Part shown: one piece after another, positions 45,006 through 57,062 of the stretch
Numbering within the stretch: the stretch's first letter is position 1
Layout of the letters: each line of letters opens with the position of its first letter
Assembly: GCA_947623455.1 (NCBI GenBank)
Contig: OX392534.1
Location: forward strand, 8,008,001 to 8,072,000
Reading direction: 5' to 3'
Length of the DNA stretch: 64,000 nt
Source of the DNA: Mimachlamys varia
Lineage: Eukaryota; Mollusca; Bivalvia; Pectinida; Pectinidae
Notes under the pieces: generated by a model
Told to the model about the DNA's origin: nothing
The model's input: the letters and a program-made list of their open reading frames with translations, nothing else
Databases searched by the model: none
Translations under genes and position numbers: made by a program

Positions 45006-46060
45006 ATAGAAAAGAGACATCTAGATCTGGACTAAAGTTTGCATTTAAAATAAGTATAAAAACACTAGCAATAACAAGATCACACAGTGTACAAGTAACA
45101 GCGTGATACTGAACTAGTTTCTAAGATCGAATTCGAACGTGTTGAATAGAATGGTTCAATGTTTTTTGTGACAATGATCCATATACAAAGATGGACAACT
45201 CTTCCAAATTATTCAGTGGTGCGTGTGCGAACACGCGTATAAACTGAACATAAAAGCATATGTGTATGAAATGTACACAACTTATTCATGATAGTACACT
45301 TATTTAGGTGATTACAAGAGTTATCAATTGCAAACGTTTACCATTACTCTATCACCACATTACACTATATTAAAAAATATCTGAAAAATGCCACATTCTA
45401 AAATCATACTTATTAAACATTTTTTCTTGAACTATTCTATGGGTTATAAAATTCCCAATTTTATCTAAAAGCAATTTAATCTCTAATCAAGAGGGTATAC
45501 ATATTGTAAGTTCCAAGAATAAAAAAAACAATGACAATTTTATCGAATTGTTTACAGTGACCACCTTTATACATGTAATTATGTTGTGATATTGTGTTTG
45601 ACAGCATTTAGAATCCCCATTTATGTATCATCAGTAGTCATGGTAACGTCATTGTTCCCATGGTTCTGGTTTATTCTGTGTCCTAGAAGTGTGATGTTCA
45701 TACACAATTCTGGACTTCTTGGAGTTTGTTAGAGACACCGATCTAAACATGTAGCATTTGGACAATGAACAGTATACATATAAGATGAGTATGACACAAC
45801 AGAGATTCATTTTAGCAAACATTTCGACTGTTACATATGTAGTACTATTATGATAGTGACACAGTTTATGTATCCATGGTTACATAGTTTGACATGGCCG
45901 TACATAAAAATATACATGTATACATATTTTAATTGTATATGAAAGACAATTAATACATATAAGAATATGAATTAAATCAAAATACAAATTAGATTTGAGA
46001 TTTAAAGCGACTCTTCTAAATATCTATATTTATAAGCCAGACGCTACAAGCATTCAAACT
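45006..46060. other. LRAT 3' flank (unit 2)
   Basis: It is homologous to 19070-20066. Homology to unit 1 ends near 46055. No gene was seen. Confidence 0.55.
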
Positions 46061-46109
46061 TTTCTTTCAATAGAGCAGAGTATTTATGCTAAAATGAAAA
46101 TTTAAAAAG

Positions 46110-46480
46110 TAATGTATTTATTTTTAGGTTTTACGTACCCATGTAAAATATTTATTTACTTTTAGGTTTTACTTTCCCGTGAAAAATATGTAATTATTTA
46201 TTTTTCGGTTTTACGTCCTCTTGCAAAATATTTATTTATTAATTGATATGTTTTACGTTCTTCTGTTAAATATTTTTTTATTTAGTTTAAGGTTTTACGT
46301 TCCCGTGTAAAATTTTTATTTATTTATTTCTAGATTCTGCATAGCCGTGTAGAATATTTATTTTGAGATTTTACGCGCCCGTGAAGAAAATGTATTCACT
46401 TATTTTAAAGTTTTTCTTAATAGTGTCAAATATTTTTTTTTAATTTCTTTTGAGGTTCTTCGTACCAATGTTCAATATCT
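46110..46480 (+). repeat. Degenerate minisatellite of about 47-50 bp
   Basis: Roughly eight units contain TTTTACGTWCCCGTGTAAAA followed by TATTTATTTATTTTTAGG. The GTTTTAC and GTAAAA words make each unit partly self-complementary. One related unit remains near 49110-49145. Confidence 0.8.
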
Positions 46481-46529
46481 AAGCCAACACAACTATACAT
46501 GAAAGCTTATTAATATTCAATCGGTATTC

Positions 46530-47200
46530 ATTTTAACTTTTTAAGACGCAATATAAGGGCAAAAATATCGCATAAACTCTAGCTGCCTTTTTAAGAGATT
46601 CATTAATTCAAGACCTATTACTAACCTCAATAGTGACTACAAAACAATGCATAATTTAGGAAAAGTCTACATTGAATTGCTTTGACAGGTATAACATTAA
46701 AAACAAACTTATATGGGCATATCCTTCTCTGACCACAAATCTTTTTCGAAATTTCATTATTTACACTTCAAATAGTTAGTTCAAGCATTGGAAAAATAAA
46801 ACTTGTTGGAAATGACTGACTTGTATTTTCTTAATTGGTAACCCTTACATAGGTAAACATAGTACACGAAACATTTTGAGGATCCCCGTGAAAAATTATG
46901 TAAGGCAGAACTATTGTCTATAAAAATAAAATATTTACTGTTAATGTCATCATTGGAAGATTCTGAAATACATGCAATTAAGCAGAACTCCCACCATCAC
47001 TTAGGTGTATTTGACATATGTCAAAAACACGCTTTACAAGGTAACGAAATTTCATTTTGTCAACAGGATACTGGCCTCGGCATGTGAAAAGCTGACAAGC
47101 ATATTCGAGGAAGACGTCAAATCGACGAATATCTAGTACCACTGAGTACAAGTGTACTAGACCTAGAGGGGACAATGTCAGATGAAAATTTAATGAGTTA
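46530..47200 (-). repeat. Diverged repeat A, first copy
   Basis: It matches 49430-50035 in the same orientation. Minus-strand translation of both copies shares MKFR.LVKRV.D.CQ.HL and QLFT, hinting at an old coding origin. Both copies have stops. Family unknown. Confidence 0.5.
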
Positions 47201-47249
47201 GAATAATAAACAGAAATGATATTTATGATCATGGACTTAAAATACCAAA

Positions 47250-47800
47250 GAAAACCTAAGCGTCAACAACACCATATTCCAAACTCAAAATTGATAAAGT
47301 AGGGGAATAGTAAAAAGAGAGTACAATGTAATCCATGCACTTGAACTAGGGTGTTTGTTTGATCTTGCAACCTGAGTTTAAAGCTCAAAATAAGTTTTTA
47401 CGAAGTGCATATCAAAATTGTTCTAAAACGCATGTTAGGTTTACATATTGCTTTAATATCATTGCATATTCCAATTATAAATCTTTCATAATATATATAA
47501 ATGATAAAGTAACACAAACACATGCTGCATGTTTTAAATTTACAAATAGATACAGTCACCGAAAAACCTACTTAAACTTCACCATACAGCTGTTTCGACG
47601 TGCAGGAAAAGAACATAAGTCGTAAGCTTTTTCCAGAAAACCTGGTTTTATTCATTTGTAGTTTATTCAAACGTCCACGTTTGAATAACACAGGGACATA
47701 AGTCGTCCCTGTGTTTCTTATATCTCGTCTCTAGATCGATTTTGAGTTCGGATTATGGTTTTGTTAACGCTTCAGAAATCTCTTATTTTCAAACGAACCT
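47250..47800. repeat. Mosaic of repeat fragments with two hairpins
   Basis: It contains a minus-strand Penelope-like tail (47250-47310), a retrozyme-like fragment (47505-47605), two adjacent perfect hairpins (47663-47688 with 12-bp arms TTATTCAAACGT; 47687-47715 with 11-bp arms AACACAGGGAC), and a plus-strand Penelope-like tail (47715-47785). Confidence 0.6.
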
Positions 47801-48164
47801 TATGTAGGCATCGAACAACACTCAAAATTCAACAATTACACGTAGTAATGATAAGGACATTTTAAAATTATGTTATGCACAGAAAGTAAACGAAAATTGA
47901 CTTCACCGAGCGATACATCACTAAAAATTGCATATCACAACAGAGAAAACAATAATCACTTAATTAATAACATGTAATGAGAAAATAATAAACTAAGCAA
48001 CAGTTCCTCTGGGGCGCCTGAAAATAGATATAGTTGTTTCGCCTAGCTTGCTGCCCTTTGCTTTTGATTGTTTTCGTTCGGAAGTAGCCCTCCAGTTGGG
48101 AAACCGGAAACACGTTTCACAGTTACGTTACGTCACCCTCGGCCTTCATAGGCTATTTACGGAA
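47801..48164. other. Gene-free sequence
   Basis: No recognisable gene or repeat was seen. Confidence 0.45.
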
Positions 48165-48535
48165 GATGCAATATGTTGCACTGCATCATACAGCTGTTTC
48201 GTTCTTCTTGGACTCGGCGGGATGCTTGGGCCCTAAAGATTGGAATCAAAATGTTCAAAACTACTGTAAGAGCAGAATGGAAAGGTATATAAAACTAATT
48301 AAAAAATGACTTCAGAAAAAAAGTTACTACGATATAATTCAGATACTACGAAAATGTGTTATTATTGAACCCTGCCATGACCACTACTCGAATAAGATAA
48401 ATGTGGTCATCAAGCAAAATCGGGGACAAACAAACCATCCAGCAGTTTCTACCGCCTTGTATCTTGAAAGAAGTCCCTAACACACACTCACGCATGCTGC
48501 ATCTTTTTTTTATAATAGATACAATATACTATTGA
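48165..48535 (-). mobile_element. Retrozyme-like element, decayed
   Basis: It is a nearly full-length monomer with the hammerhead on the minus strand near 48183-48226. GAAA, stem III, the cleavage site and TGATGC are intact, but the CTGACGA core reads CGCCGA. Confidence 0.6.
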
Positions 48536-48559
48536 ATAATTGGTGTTTAGATAAATTAG

Positions 48560-48700
48560 AGAATACCAGCTAGAGCGTCAACAAAACTTTAATCCGAACT
48601 CAAAGTCGATTAAACTATTGGCAAAATAGGAACAAAGGAAATATTTACACGGATACCCTTTTAAAGGTACAAGAGAATGCGACCAGGGGTAAGAGTAAGA
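48560..48700 (-). repeat. Penelope-like element 3' tail
   Basis: Reverse-oriented tail with the CCGAACTCAAAGTCGATTAA word. Confidence 0.6.
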
Positions 48701-48739
48701 GTTTTCTGATTCGAAATTTTAATATCTAGCATATTGAGA

Positions 48740-49145
48740 GTTTACAATAGATAAATAGACACAACAGATATTCATTAAGAAAATCTGTCCATTGTCGGTA
48801 GTATAATGATAATAAAACACTTTATTTATCCACAGTTACATATTTGGCATTGACCCTATATCAACATATACATGTATACAAATAACACCGATAATAATAT
48901 AAATACGATACATAAAAGACCTATACGCAGATTAGAATATGAATTAATCTTATATGCAATACATATCTGACGTAAATTTTATTTAGACATGGTACATTTG
49001 AAAGAACTCTTGTGAGTATTAATATGATCAGACACGCTACAATCATCCTGAAATTTCATTTTGCATGCAATAAAGCAAACCATGTGAACAGAAATGAACC
49101 ATTTAGGTTTTTGATTGGTTTTACATCCCCTGTGTAAAATTATTT
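48740..49145 (+). repeat. Third copy of the LRAT 3' flank
   Basis: It matches 19780-20066 and 45770-46055 (shared CGGTAGTATAATRA and ACATGTATACAAAT words) and continues into one minisatellite-like unit. Together with repeat A' it forms a 1.4 kb direct duplication of 45770-47200. Confidence 0.65.
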
Positions 49146-49179
49146 AAGCGACAACTTGTCTCCAAGACACCTAATAAAT

Positions 49180-49430
49180 CTTCTATTTACAGCCATTGTT
49201 TAACTTGTTGAGAGATGACGTAACACACAAATATGCTGAACCTTTTTATATTTATTAATATATATAGTATGCCGAAAACTTTAATTAAACTGCATCATAC
49301 AGCTGTTTTGTCGTCCTAGGACTGCTAAAGACCAAAAGATTGGAATCGAAATTTTCTAAACTTATGTAGAAGCAGAAGGGTCAGGTGCGTAAAAACCCTT
49401 AATTTATGAATTTAAAATAAGAATTAAATA
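49180..49430 (-). mobile_element. Retrozyme-like element, decayed
   Basis: CAGCTGTATGATGCAG is intact on the minus strand but the CTGANGA core is lost by deletion. Confidence 0.55.
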
Positions 49431-50035
49431 TTATGGGGCAAGGATATCTCAAAAACTTTGAGCTGCAAATGTACCCTTTTAGAGATTTCATGAATTCAAC
49501 ACCTATTAAAAGCTTAAAAATCTCCACTACAGAAATAGATCAAATATTGGAAATATTTCCTTGGGTAGTTCAAGAGGTATAACATTGAATTAAATCTATT
49601 GGTTGTATCTTTCAAATAGTTAGGTCTAGCATGCGTAATATAAAAATTGCTTGAAACGTATGACTTGTGTTTCTAAAACATCTTTCTCATGGGTAACATA
49701 TTGCATGAAATATTTGGATGATCCCAGTGTAACATTATATAAGCCAGAACTAGAGCCACTGTCCATGAAAATGAATTTATATTGACTGTTAATGTCCTCA
49801 TTGTAGTAAATTTGAATCAATTAATCAGAACTCACATCAACCCCAAGGTGCCTTTGGCATGTGTCAATAACACGCTTCACGAGGTCACGAAATTTCATTC
49901 TATAACCAGGACAATGACATTGGTACGTGAAAAGCTGTCATACCAATTCGAGGACGACGCCAAGTAAACTATTGTCTAGTAACACTTAGTACTGGGCCGA
50001 GATTGGACAGTGTCGACTATTCTAGAGTCACCAAA
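49431..50035 (-). repeat. Diverged repeat A, second copy
   Basis: See 46530-47200. The shared peptide is interrupted by stops. Confidence 0.5.
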
Positions 50036-50084
50036 TCCTACCACTCATGATAAATCTCGAAACAGAAATCAAACTAACGATTTT

Positions 50085-50390
50085 GGCGTATTTATCCCTG
50101 AAAGATGACGTTACTCACACATATTCAAATTTAGGAATAGATACAGAATGCCGGAACAAATAAATAATCTGCACCATACTGCTGTTTTGTTCTCTTAGGA
50201 CTCTTTAGTGACGATAAGGACCAAAAAGTGAGAATCCAAAGTGTCTAAACTAATGTAGAAGCAGAACAGTTAGGTGCGTAAAAAACCTTTGTTATTGTTG
50301 AATTCAGAAGTTATATTAAACTAGTTCTGTATAATTTCAAATCGCGTACTACGAAAATATGTATATTATGTACCACGCCAATAGTTAGTC
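50085..50390 (-). mobile_element. Retrozyme-like element, decayed
   Basis: It is recognisable from the family's ACTAATGTAGAAGCAGAA word and a damaged hammerhead (CTAAAGA and AAAA cores). Confidence 0.55.
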
Positions 50391-50439
50391 AGTATGAATA
50401 TTAAAGAGAAATGATTTATAGGACCATGAACTTTAAAAA

Positions 50440-50500
50440 AAATAACAATATCGAAACAATAACAACACCATAATCCAAACTCGAAATCGATGAACATAGA
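50440..50500 (-). repeat. Penelope-like element 3' tail, short
   Basis: It contains the CCAAACTCGAAATCGAT word on the plus strand. Confidence 0.5.
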
Positions 50501-53155
50501 AAAAGAATGAATATCTGAGGTTCAAGAAAACATTAGAAGTCGTTTGTACCATAAAGCCTTTCCCTATAAAGACTGACTCTTGAAATACCTTAGGCTAAGG
50601 AACGTTTATGAACATATGGTCTGAGACCTCAAAAAGAAACAACGAATTGAGTGCTTTGGATGATAATCTAGGATGTTTTCTGCCTGTTGAACGTGTTATA
50701 TAAAAGTTATGTAACAGTCTTTGATTACTTTAATAATATATATATTTAATTGAAATCATTTCTTCACCTTTTTAACGTCACTGGTAACTTTGATATATAA
50801 AGAGCTTTTCCAGTATTTGTTCCGTTATGCATGGCAATGTCATGTTACCTATAAACGTCACTTCTGACAATCTACTTTGAGTGTACTAGCTATACTTTCA
50901 TGAGATATATGGCCTTTTTGTACATGTAGGTCATAAAAGGGGTACATTGGGAACGGAACAGACATTTAACTAAGAGGGAGAACTTGGTTCGCCTAATAAC
51001 CACTTTTTCATACCACAAAAAAATTGATGTACAAATGAAAGCACATTCTATATTCAAATGATGTCAAAACGTCATCAAACCTCTTTTTAACTTCACCCAG
51101 GTAACCATTTTATTTTTCATAGATGGTCAATATTACTTTTAGCGAGAATCACGTGACACCATCTAAGCCAATCACAAAGCATGAAAAATATCATTTCATA
51201 ATAATCTGGTTTTTATGATTGTTAATCCATCTTTTTTATTGTTTCCAAAAAGTAATATTTGATTATTTTTTATGCATTATTATGTACAATTTACGAATTA
51301 AAGTTTCGAACTCTTAGTCTTATTAAGTGATTATCTGTATCCCCGTGATGATAGGAAATTCTCACATTGAGGCCATGGTATTTACTTAGATTTGATCACC
51401 TAGAATTGATTGACCAGTGTCGGGGAGGGTCTTTTTCGTTGAAACAGACATACAAATTTCCTGCAAAAAACGGACGGATAGTGGATCTGGTCTCCGTACA
51501 GACCGAGATTGACGTAAAACGAAATCCCCTTCTCCATTGATGAGAGTTGAATCTTACGGCGAAGATTGATCAGAAACTAATCCTATTTTCAAAATACTTA
51601 CCTCGCTGTTTAACTATTCAACTGCCATCGACACAAAGTGATATAGGAATTAAATTTAATGTTCGTAAGTTAGACATGGCAATTTTGAAATATTGAAATA
51701 TTGCCAATTTATTCCTTTACGAAGGGGCTCCAATAACGAAGCTGAAAAAAATATCGCTTTATAACCCAAACCTGCAGTCGCATATACTAACTGCATACTG
51801 TTCACAAACACTGCTCTCATGTCTGATTAATTCAAGTGTTCCTATCTTTCATCATGTCGTAGACAGTAATCGCTGGATACGTGGCGCCATTTATCTGAGT
51901 AATCATAATGTTTTGACTTCAAAGACCTACACATCGCCCTCATGAATAAAACATCATAACAAACTAAAAGCAACACATATCTTTCATTCTCTCAAATCAA
52001 CAGCATTTGTCATTTGTCGCACTTTAGGAATGGGCTGGTAATGGTATGTACAGGAATTTGTTAATCCTTCGCATACTTATCACAGATACATGTATGCCAG
52101 ACCAATTCAGACAACGGTAGTTCACGAGGAAGCAAATGATCCTTCTCGAGTTTCTATATGCTCATCAGACTTAATATTGTATTCAAGATTAATCGTTCTT
52201 ATCGAATGAGTTGATATCCATCCCGACCTTGACCAGCTCCCATGTTATTTATACAGTATCCATATTGTGAAGCATCGCCAACAAGTCTTACGCAATATTC
52301 GATTGGTTGTCTAGTGAACAGGGCACTAAATGTGGGCTTATTAGCTTAGCTATAATTGTTTTTTGAAATATTAATATCATACACAGAAAACAACAGTAAG
52401 GAAAGGTTGAAATGTGCATATAAGTCTTGACTCTTGTCATAGTTCAAAATTTATCAATGGCAAACCATTGGTTGATCAAAGCATTTGGTATAGGCCTTAC
52501 CCAAAAGTGTTGTTATTCCCCTTGCTAGACCACAATGGTGGATAAAAGATGGTTTCTGGAAGTGTTTTGTTATGATTTGGCGCCATGTGACAATCGGGTG
52601 ACGTAATTTCCTTTATGATGCCATACATGTACTTACATGGCGCCAATTTGTTTCAAAAACACTTCCCAGTGAAGCTTTGATAGGGGAAACAAGGGAGATA
52701 ATTACACTTTTGAGAAAGGTCAATTCTGATTTATATATCTATTAAAATTCTAAAACAAATACTCTAAATAGACCCTCCCCTATCGGCGTGACTTAAATTT
52801 ATTTGACTTGGGAATGAGGGGATGTCCATGAGTGTATCTGGACTCTACGAACGTTATGTAGGGAACTATGGGGATAATTGGTTCTAATATGAAAAACATA
52901 GTTCTGATTATCCGGCACAGCATACATGATGCGGCCTTAATAAAGTTAAATTAAAACATGAACAGAAGTTAAAAAACTTAAAATCAAATTTGATTTCGAA
53001 GGATAAATGATGGATTTCTACAATGTCTTTGTTCTGACAAGCGGGGAGTTCCGCTCAATTGAACTGTCTCCCATCCCACAGTTATCCGGAAACTTATCAG
53101 ACGATACACAAATCTAAATTTCAAATATTAAAAACTAATTTAATTAAAACAAACT
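50501..53155. other. Gene-free sequence
   Basis: No convincing ORF, splice pair or RNA gene was found. It contains a foldback element at 52558-52666. I see nothing else that can be named. Confidence 0.5.
52558..52666. repeat. Foldback element with 31-bp arms
   Basis: GGAAGTGTTTTGTTATGATT and TGGCGCCATGT on the left face their imperfect complement (ACATGGCGCCA...AACACTTCC) on the right, with about 46 bp between. Weaker complementarity may extend outwards to about 52510-52700. Confidence 0.7.
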
Positions 53156-53156
53156 A

Positions 53157-53240
53157 GTCAAACCTCGTTATCTCGAAGGTGATACTTGTAGGACATAGGA
53201 AAACTGAATTAAACGAGTTCGCGAAAACGAGGTTTCACTG
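53157..53240. mobile_element. Short pogo/Tigger-like MITE
   Basis: GTCAAACCTCGTT and the reverse complement of the right end, CAGTGAAACCTCGTT, are flanked by TA on both sides. Similar AAACCTCGTTAT termini are known in pogo/Tigger elements. It is 84 bp long. Confidence 0.55.
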
Positions 53241-53504
53241 TACATTGTAACTGGTACAGTATACTATCTAAATAGTTAAAATTGGTGTCCATGTTACTTA
53301 TACGTGCATTATTATGTTCTTGATCCGCATGTTCATTTATTTCTGATGGTATGGCAATGTTCTATATATGTGTGTCACCTCTGCCACAATTCCATCCCCG
53401 TTTCATACATTAAACAAAACCACAAGTTGTAAATTATACTCATAACCATCGGAGATAAACCTAGGTTTGTAGAACTTCAACTATTGATGTAGTACAAGAT
53501 TCCT

Positions 53505-53760
53505 TCGTAGTAGATGATTTTGAATTATACAGAACAAGTTTAACTTTACTTCTAAATTCATAAATTTAAGGCTTTGACGCACCTGAACCTTCTACTTCTA
53601 CATTAGTTTAGAAATTTCGGTCGCCCACCTGTTGGCCCCTATCACTGAAGGAGGACAAAAACAGCTGTATGGTGCAGTTTAATTCCCTTTTTCGGCATAC
53701 TGTATCTATTACCTTTAAAAGATGCAACATGGGTGTGTTACGTCATCTTTAACAGGTCGA
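53505..53760 (+). mobile_element. Retrozyme-like element, decayed
   Basis: The hammerhead region (near 53640-53675) has a deletion across CTGACGA and stem II, and the core reads AAAA. Confidence 0.55.
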
Positions 53761-54330
53761 ATCGTTTTTATACAACTTGACTGTAAATTAATGTCGATAC
53801 TTTCATTTAGCTGCATGAATCGCCACTTAGAATAACTTGGCCCCTATTCATGAACCCATTGTTATGCTCGAGCATGGATCAAGCCTAATATCTTATTTCA
53901 GCAATATATTATTTGAAAAATAGTAGTTTGTCAAGGGTTTGGCAAAACAATACAAGTTTTAATGTTTGTAGTTTTTTTATTGAAAATGTGATTCAGTCAG
54001 ATACATGTACATGAGAGTTGTCTTGTGCAAAAAATCCATGCTTGAGCATGAGAATGGTTTCATGAGAACGGACCCTGGTCTGAATTGATTTCCCCATTGA
54101 TGCTTTTTGACATAAGTGAGTATGTGTCTTTGTATGTGTTATTTTTAACTAATAACTTGTTTTCCCGGTGACATGACATTTCAATATGTCTAGACATAGT
54201 TGAAAGGGCATAGATGTATTGATAAGACGTCGTACGAAAGAAAAATGTTAGACTATCCATCAACTAAGCACATAACCTGGAGGAATGAACGGAAAGATGT
54301 TTTTTCCAGACGAGTCTTGTACAAACAGTT
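53761..54330. other. Gene-free sequence
   Basis: Nothing recognisable was seen apart from short GCTCGAGCATG-type palindromic words near 53868 and 54040. Confidence 0.45.
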
Positions 54331-54702
54331 TCGTTGTTTTTATCCTCTGTAATGCCAGATGGCTGTAAGATATCAATGGGCGAGTTTGACATACGTTGTT
54401 TTTATCTGCTGTAATGCCCGATGGTTGTAAGATATCAATGGGCGAGTTTGACATACGTTGTTTTTATCTGCTGTAATGCCCGATGGTTGTAAGATATCAA
54501 TGGGCGAGTTTGACATACGTTGTTTTTATCTGCTGTAATGCCCGATGGTTGTAAGATATTAATGGGCGAGTTTGACATACGTTGTTTTTATCTGCTGTAA
54601 TGCCCGATGGTTGTACGATATCAATGGGCGAGTTTGACATACGTTGTTTTTATCTGCTGTAATGCCCGATGGTTGTAAGATATCATTGGGCGAGTTTGAC
54701 AT
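54331..54702 (+). repeat. 62-bp minisatellite, six copies
   Basis: There are exactly six 62-bp units, each starting CGTTGTTTTTATCTGCTGTA and ending GAGTTTGACATA. The last five are nearly identical, which points to recent expansion. The first is the most diverged. Confidence 0.95.
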
Positions 54703-54954
54703 ACGTTGTCAGATTAAGTGGACGATTGGTCTCTACAAGGGCTGTACACTTATCGCTATTTCGTCACTTCTTGATACATGTTTTTCCTTCACCAACTTAA
54801 TTTGATGTATTTAATCTGTTCCAATTTCTGTCTAGGAAAAGATATGTACATGTACCGTATCCTTTTTATTAATCAAGTGTATCGTTTGATTCTGTATTTC
54901 CTTCCAATTCTCATGTGGCGTGTATGAAAAGGGAGATACAAAACGTTTCTTTTG

Positions 54955-55345
54955 CAAAAACAAATACCGCAGCATAAACAAAACCATGACTCTAACTCAA
55001 AATCGATCTAACTAGAGAAAATATTAACAGAGGAATGATTTACAAGGAGACCCTTTAGCAAGTACAAGATAATAAGGCCATTTATTCCGGAAAGTCTGCT
55101 GCGTCATCCCTGTAAATCTTGGATCTCGGCAAAGTAAATGGCACATCTTCAAAATGAAAACTTGTTTTTCTGTATAATCCTCTGTATATAGAAGGACAGG
55201 AAGTACACTGTTGATATTTATGATGATCATTCGTGATCACAACGAGTACATTTATGTAGACACGTCAGTAAACATATTGAAAAACGTCCATCTTCACCGA
55301 ACATTTCTCAATAAGACAAACATGGCGACCATCAACCTTGCATCA
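54955..55345 (-). repeat. Penelope-like element 3' end, reverse orientation
   Basis: The tail (ACTCAAAATCGATCTAACTA on the plus strand) and remnants of the RT C-terminus up to ATGGCGACCAT near 55325 are present. Confidence 0.6.
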
Positions 55346-56338
55346 AGTCTTCATCAATCATTGTTACATCAATTTATGTCTGAAATCTGAAATGATTAAA
55401 CATTGTCAATGTAAATAAAACTAAAGAGTGTTATAAAATAGCTTACGTACATGGTAATAAAATGAAAAGAATAGCAAATCAGAGGTCTATACGACCATCC
55501 TGGAATTCAGATGAATATGAAAAAAATATCAATACTTACAAAATGTATATAGTCAGAGTCCTAGGCACAATATTTGAAAATAAAATAAAATAAATCAGAT
55601 AAATAACAGACTGTATAGATTAATTTTGTAAGGGGCTTATTTCTTCCAAAAATACACTGAAGTAATATCTACAGATTACCTCATATTCCGAGATCATGTT
55701 TCTGAAAGATCTACATTGTCTATCACGAATAAGCAGATTACCGATGTACTCAGAGTTTGTGTCGTTTTTAATGATCGAATGTGGAAAAAATGCCAGGACG
55801 AGAATAGTGAACCAATCCAATAGTTTTTCTCAACTAAATATCATGTTCTTTATTATAGTTTTACATGAAGTCAGTCTATTCCACAATGAACCTCGTTTCA
55901 AGTTTCGTATTTCGACAGTATTTATTTGTTATAAAATGAAAGAAGCTTACACACAGGAGCTGCCCGAGTATTAACATAGAACACAACTGTGTTTTGCAAT
56001 TGCATTGATGCTAAAATGTTCTACAAACGTTAATCTTTCAAATACCGGGTATTGCCATGTCAATTATTTTGATAAAAAATCAGATTGCAATGAATCATGA
56101 TAAATGATGAATGGCATATTAAAAGTTGGATTACGATCAGTACATATTTTAAAACTCTCTTTAATCATTTATTTTGTTTGGACAATATTTTACGCTCAAT
56201 CAGAAATATATAAAATGAACTTGTCATCACAGAAATGATAACTTGATCGTCGATAATATTCATTAGTTTTAAAATATGCTATCTTTCTACACAATAAATG
56301 TGTCGCAACCTTTCAAGATCGACCACTCCGTTCGATCG
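55346..56338. other. Gene-free sequence
   Basis: A 92-codon ORF at 55696-55974 overlaps a 66-codon antisense ORF, and neither shows a known family. No gene is supported. Confidence 0.45.
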
Positions 56339-56934
56339 TCAAGCTATGACTGAGCGATCGACTGTGTGGCACAAACAACTGGAAAAAGGGACCAGTCTGT
56401 AAGAGTTTGACAAAGGGGCAAGTCGGTCATAGATTGACAAGGGGACCAGTCTGTAAGAGTTTGACAAAGGGGCAAGTCGGTCATAGCTTGACAAAGGGAC
56501 TAGTCTGTCATAGATTGACAAGGGGACCAGTCTGTCATATATTGACAAGGGGACCAGTCTGTCATAGATTGACAAGGTAACCAGTCGGTCATAGATTGAC
56601 AAGGGAACCAGTCGGTCATAGATTGACAAGGGGACCAGTCTGTTAGAGTTTGACAAAGGGGCAAGTCGGTCATAGCTTGACAAAGCGATAAGTCGGTCAT
56701 ACATGTACATGTAGATTGACAAATGGACCAGTCTGTCATAGCTGGACAAAGGGGACCAGTAGGTCATAGCTTGACAAAGGGGCCAGTTGGTCATAGCTTG
56801 ACAAAGGGACCAGACTGTCAAAGTTTGACAAAAGGACCAGTCTGTTATAGCTCGACAAAGGGGCCAGACTGTCATAGGTTGACAAAGGGACCAGACTGTC
56901 AAACCCCAAAAAGATACCAGTCGCTTTAGATTGA
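56339..56934. repeat. 27-bp minisatellite
   Basis: About 20 imperfect units have the form GGGACCAGTCTGTCATAGAT then TGACAA. The period is a multiple of three, so long repetitive ORFs appear on both strands (for example a nine-residue LVPLSIYDR repeat on the minus strand). These are read-through of the array, not a gene. Confidence 0.95.
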
Positions 56935-57062
56935 CAAGTTGAACAAGTTGGTTATAGCCAGGCAAAGTAACAAGCCGGTAAGAGTTAAACAACAAAGTAA
57001 CCGACCAGTAAGAGTTAAACAACAAAGTAAACAGCCGGTAAGAGTTAAACAAGCCGGTCTTT
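56935..57062. repeat. 30-bp minisatellite
   Basis: Three to four units of AAAGTAACCGACCAGTAAGA then GTTAAACAAC adjoin the 27-bp array and probably derive from it. Confidence 0.85.

Larger units (their letters stand above)
20068..46060 (+). repeat. Unit 2 of the large tandem segmental duplication
   Basis: It repeats unit 1 in order and orientation, expanded to about 26 kb by a 3.1 kb internal tandem repeat, foldback elements at 21962-23050, 26616-28392 and 37215-37743, mariner at 43408-44755 and other insertions. Homology to unit 1 ends near 46055. Confidence 0.9.

Noticed and set aside
56339..57052. 237-codon repetitive ORF on the minus strand
   Set aside because: It is produced by a minisatellite whose period is a multiple of three. 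ORFs appear on both strands and there are no gene signals.
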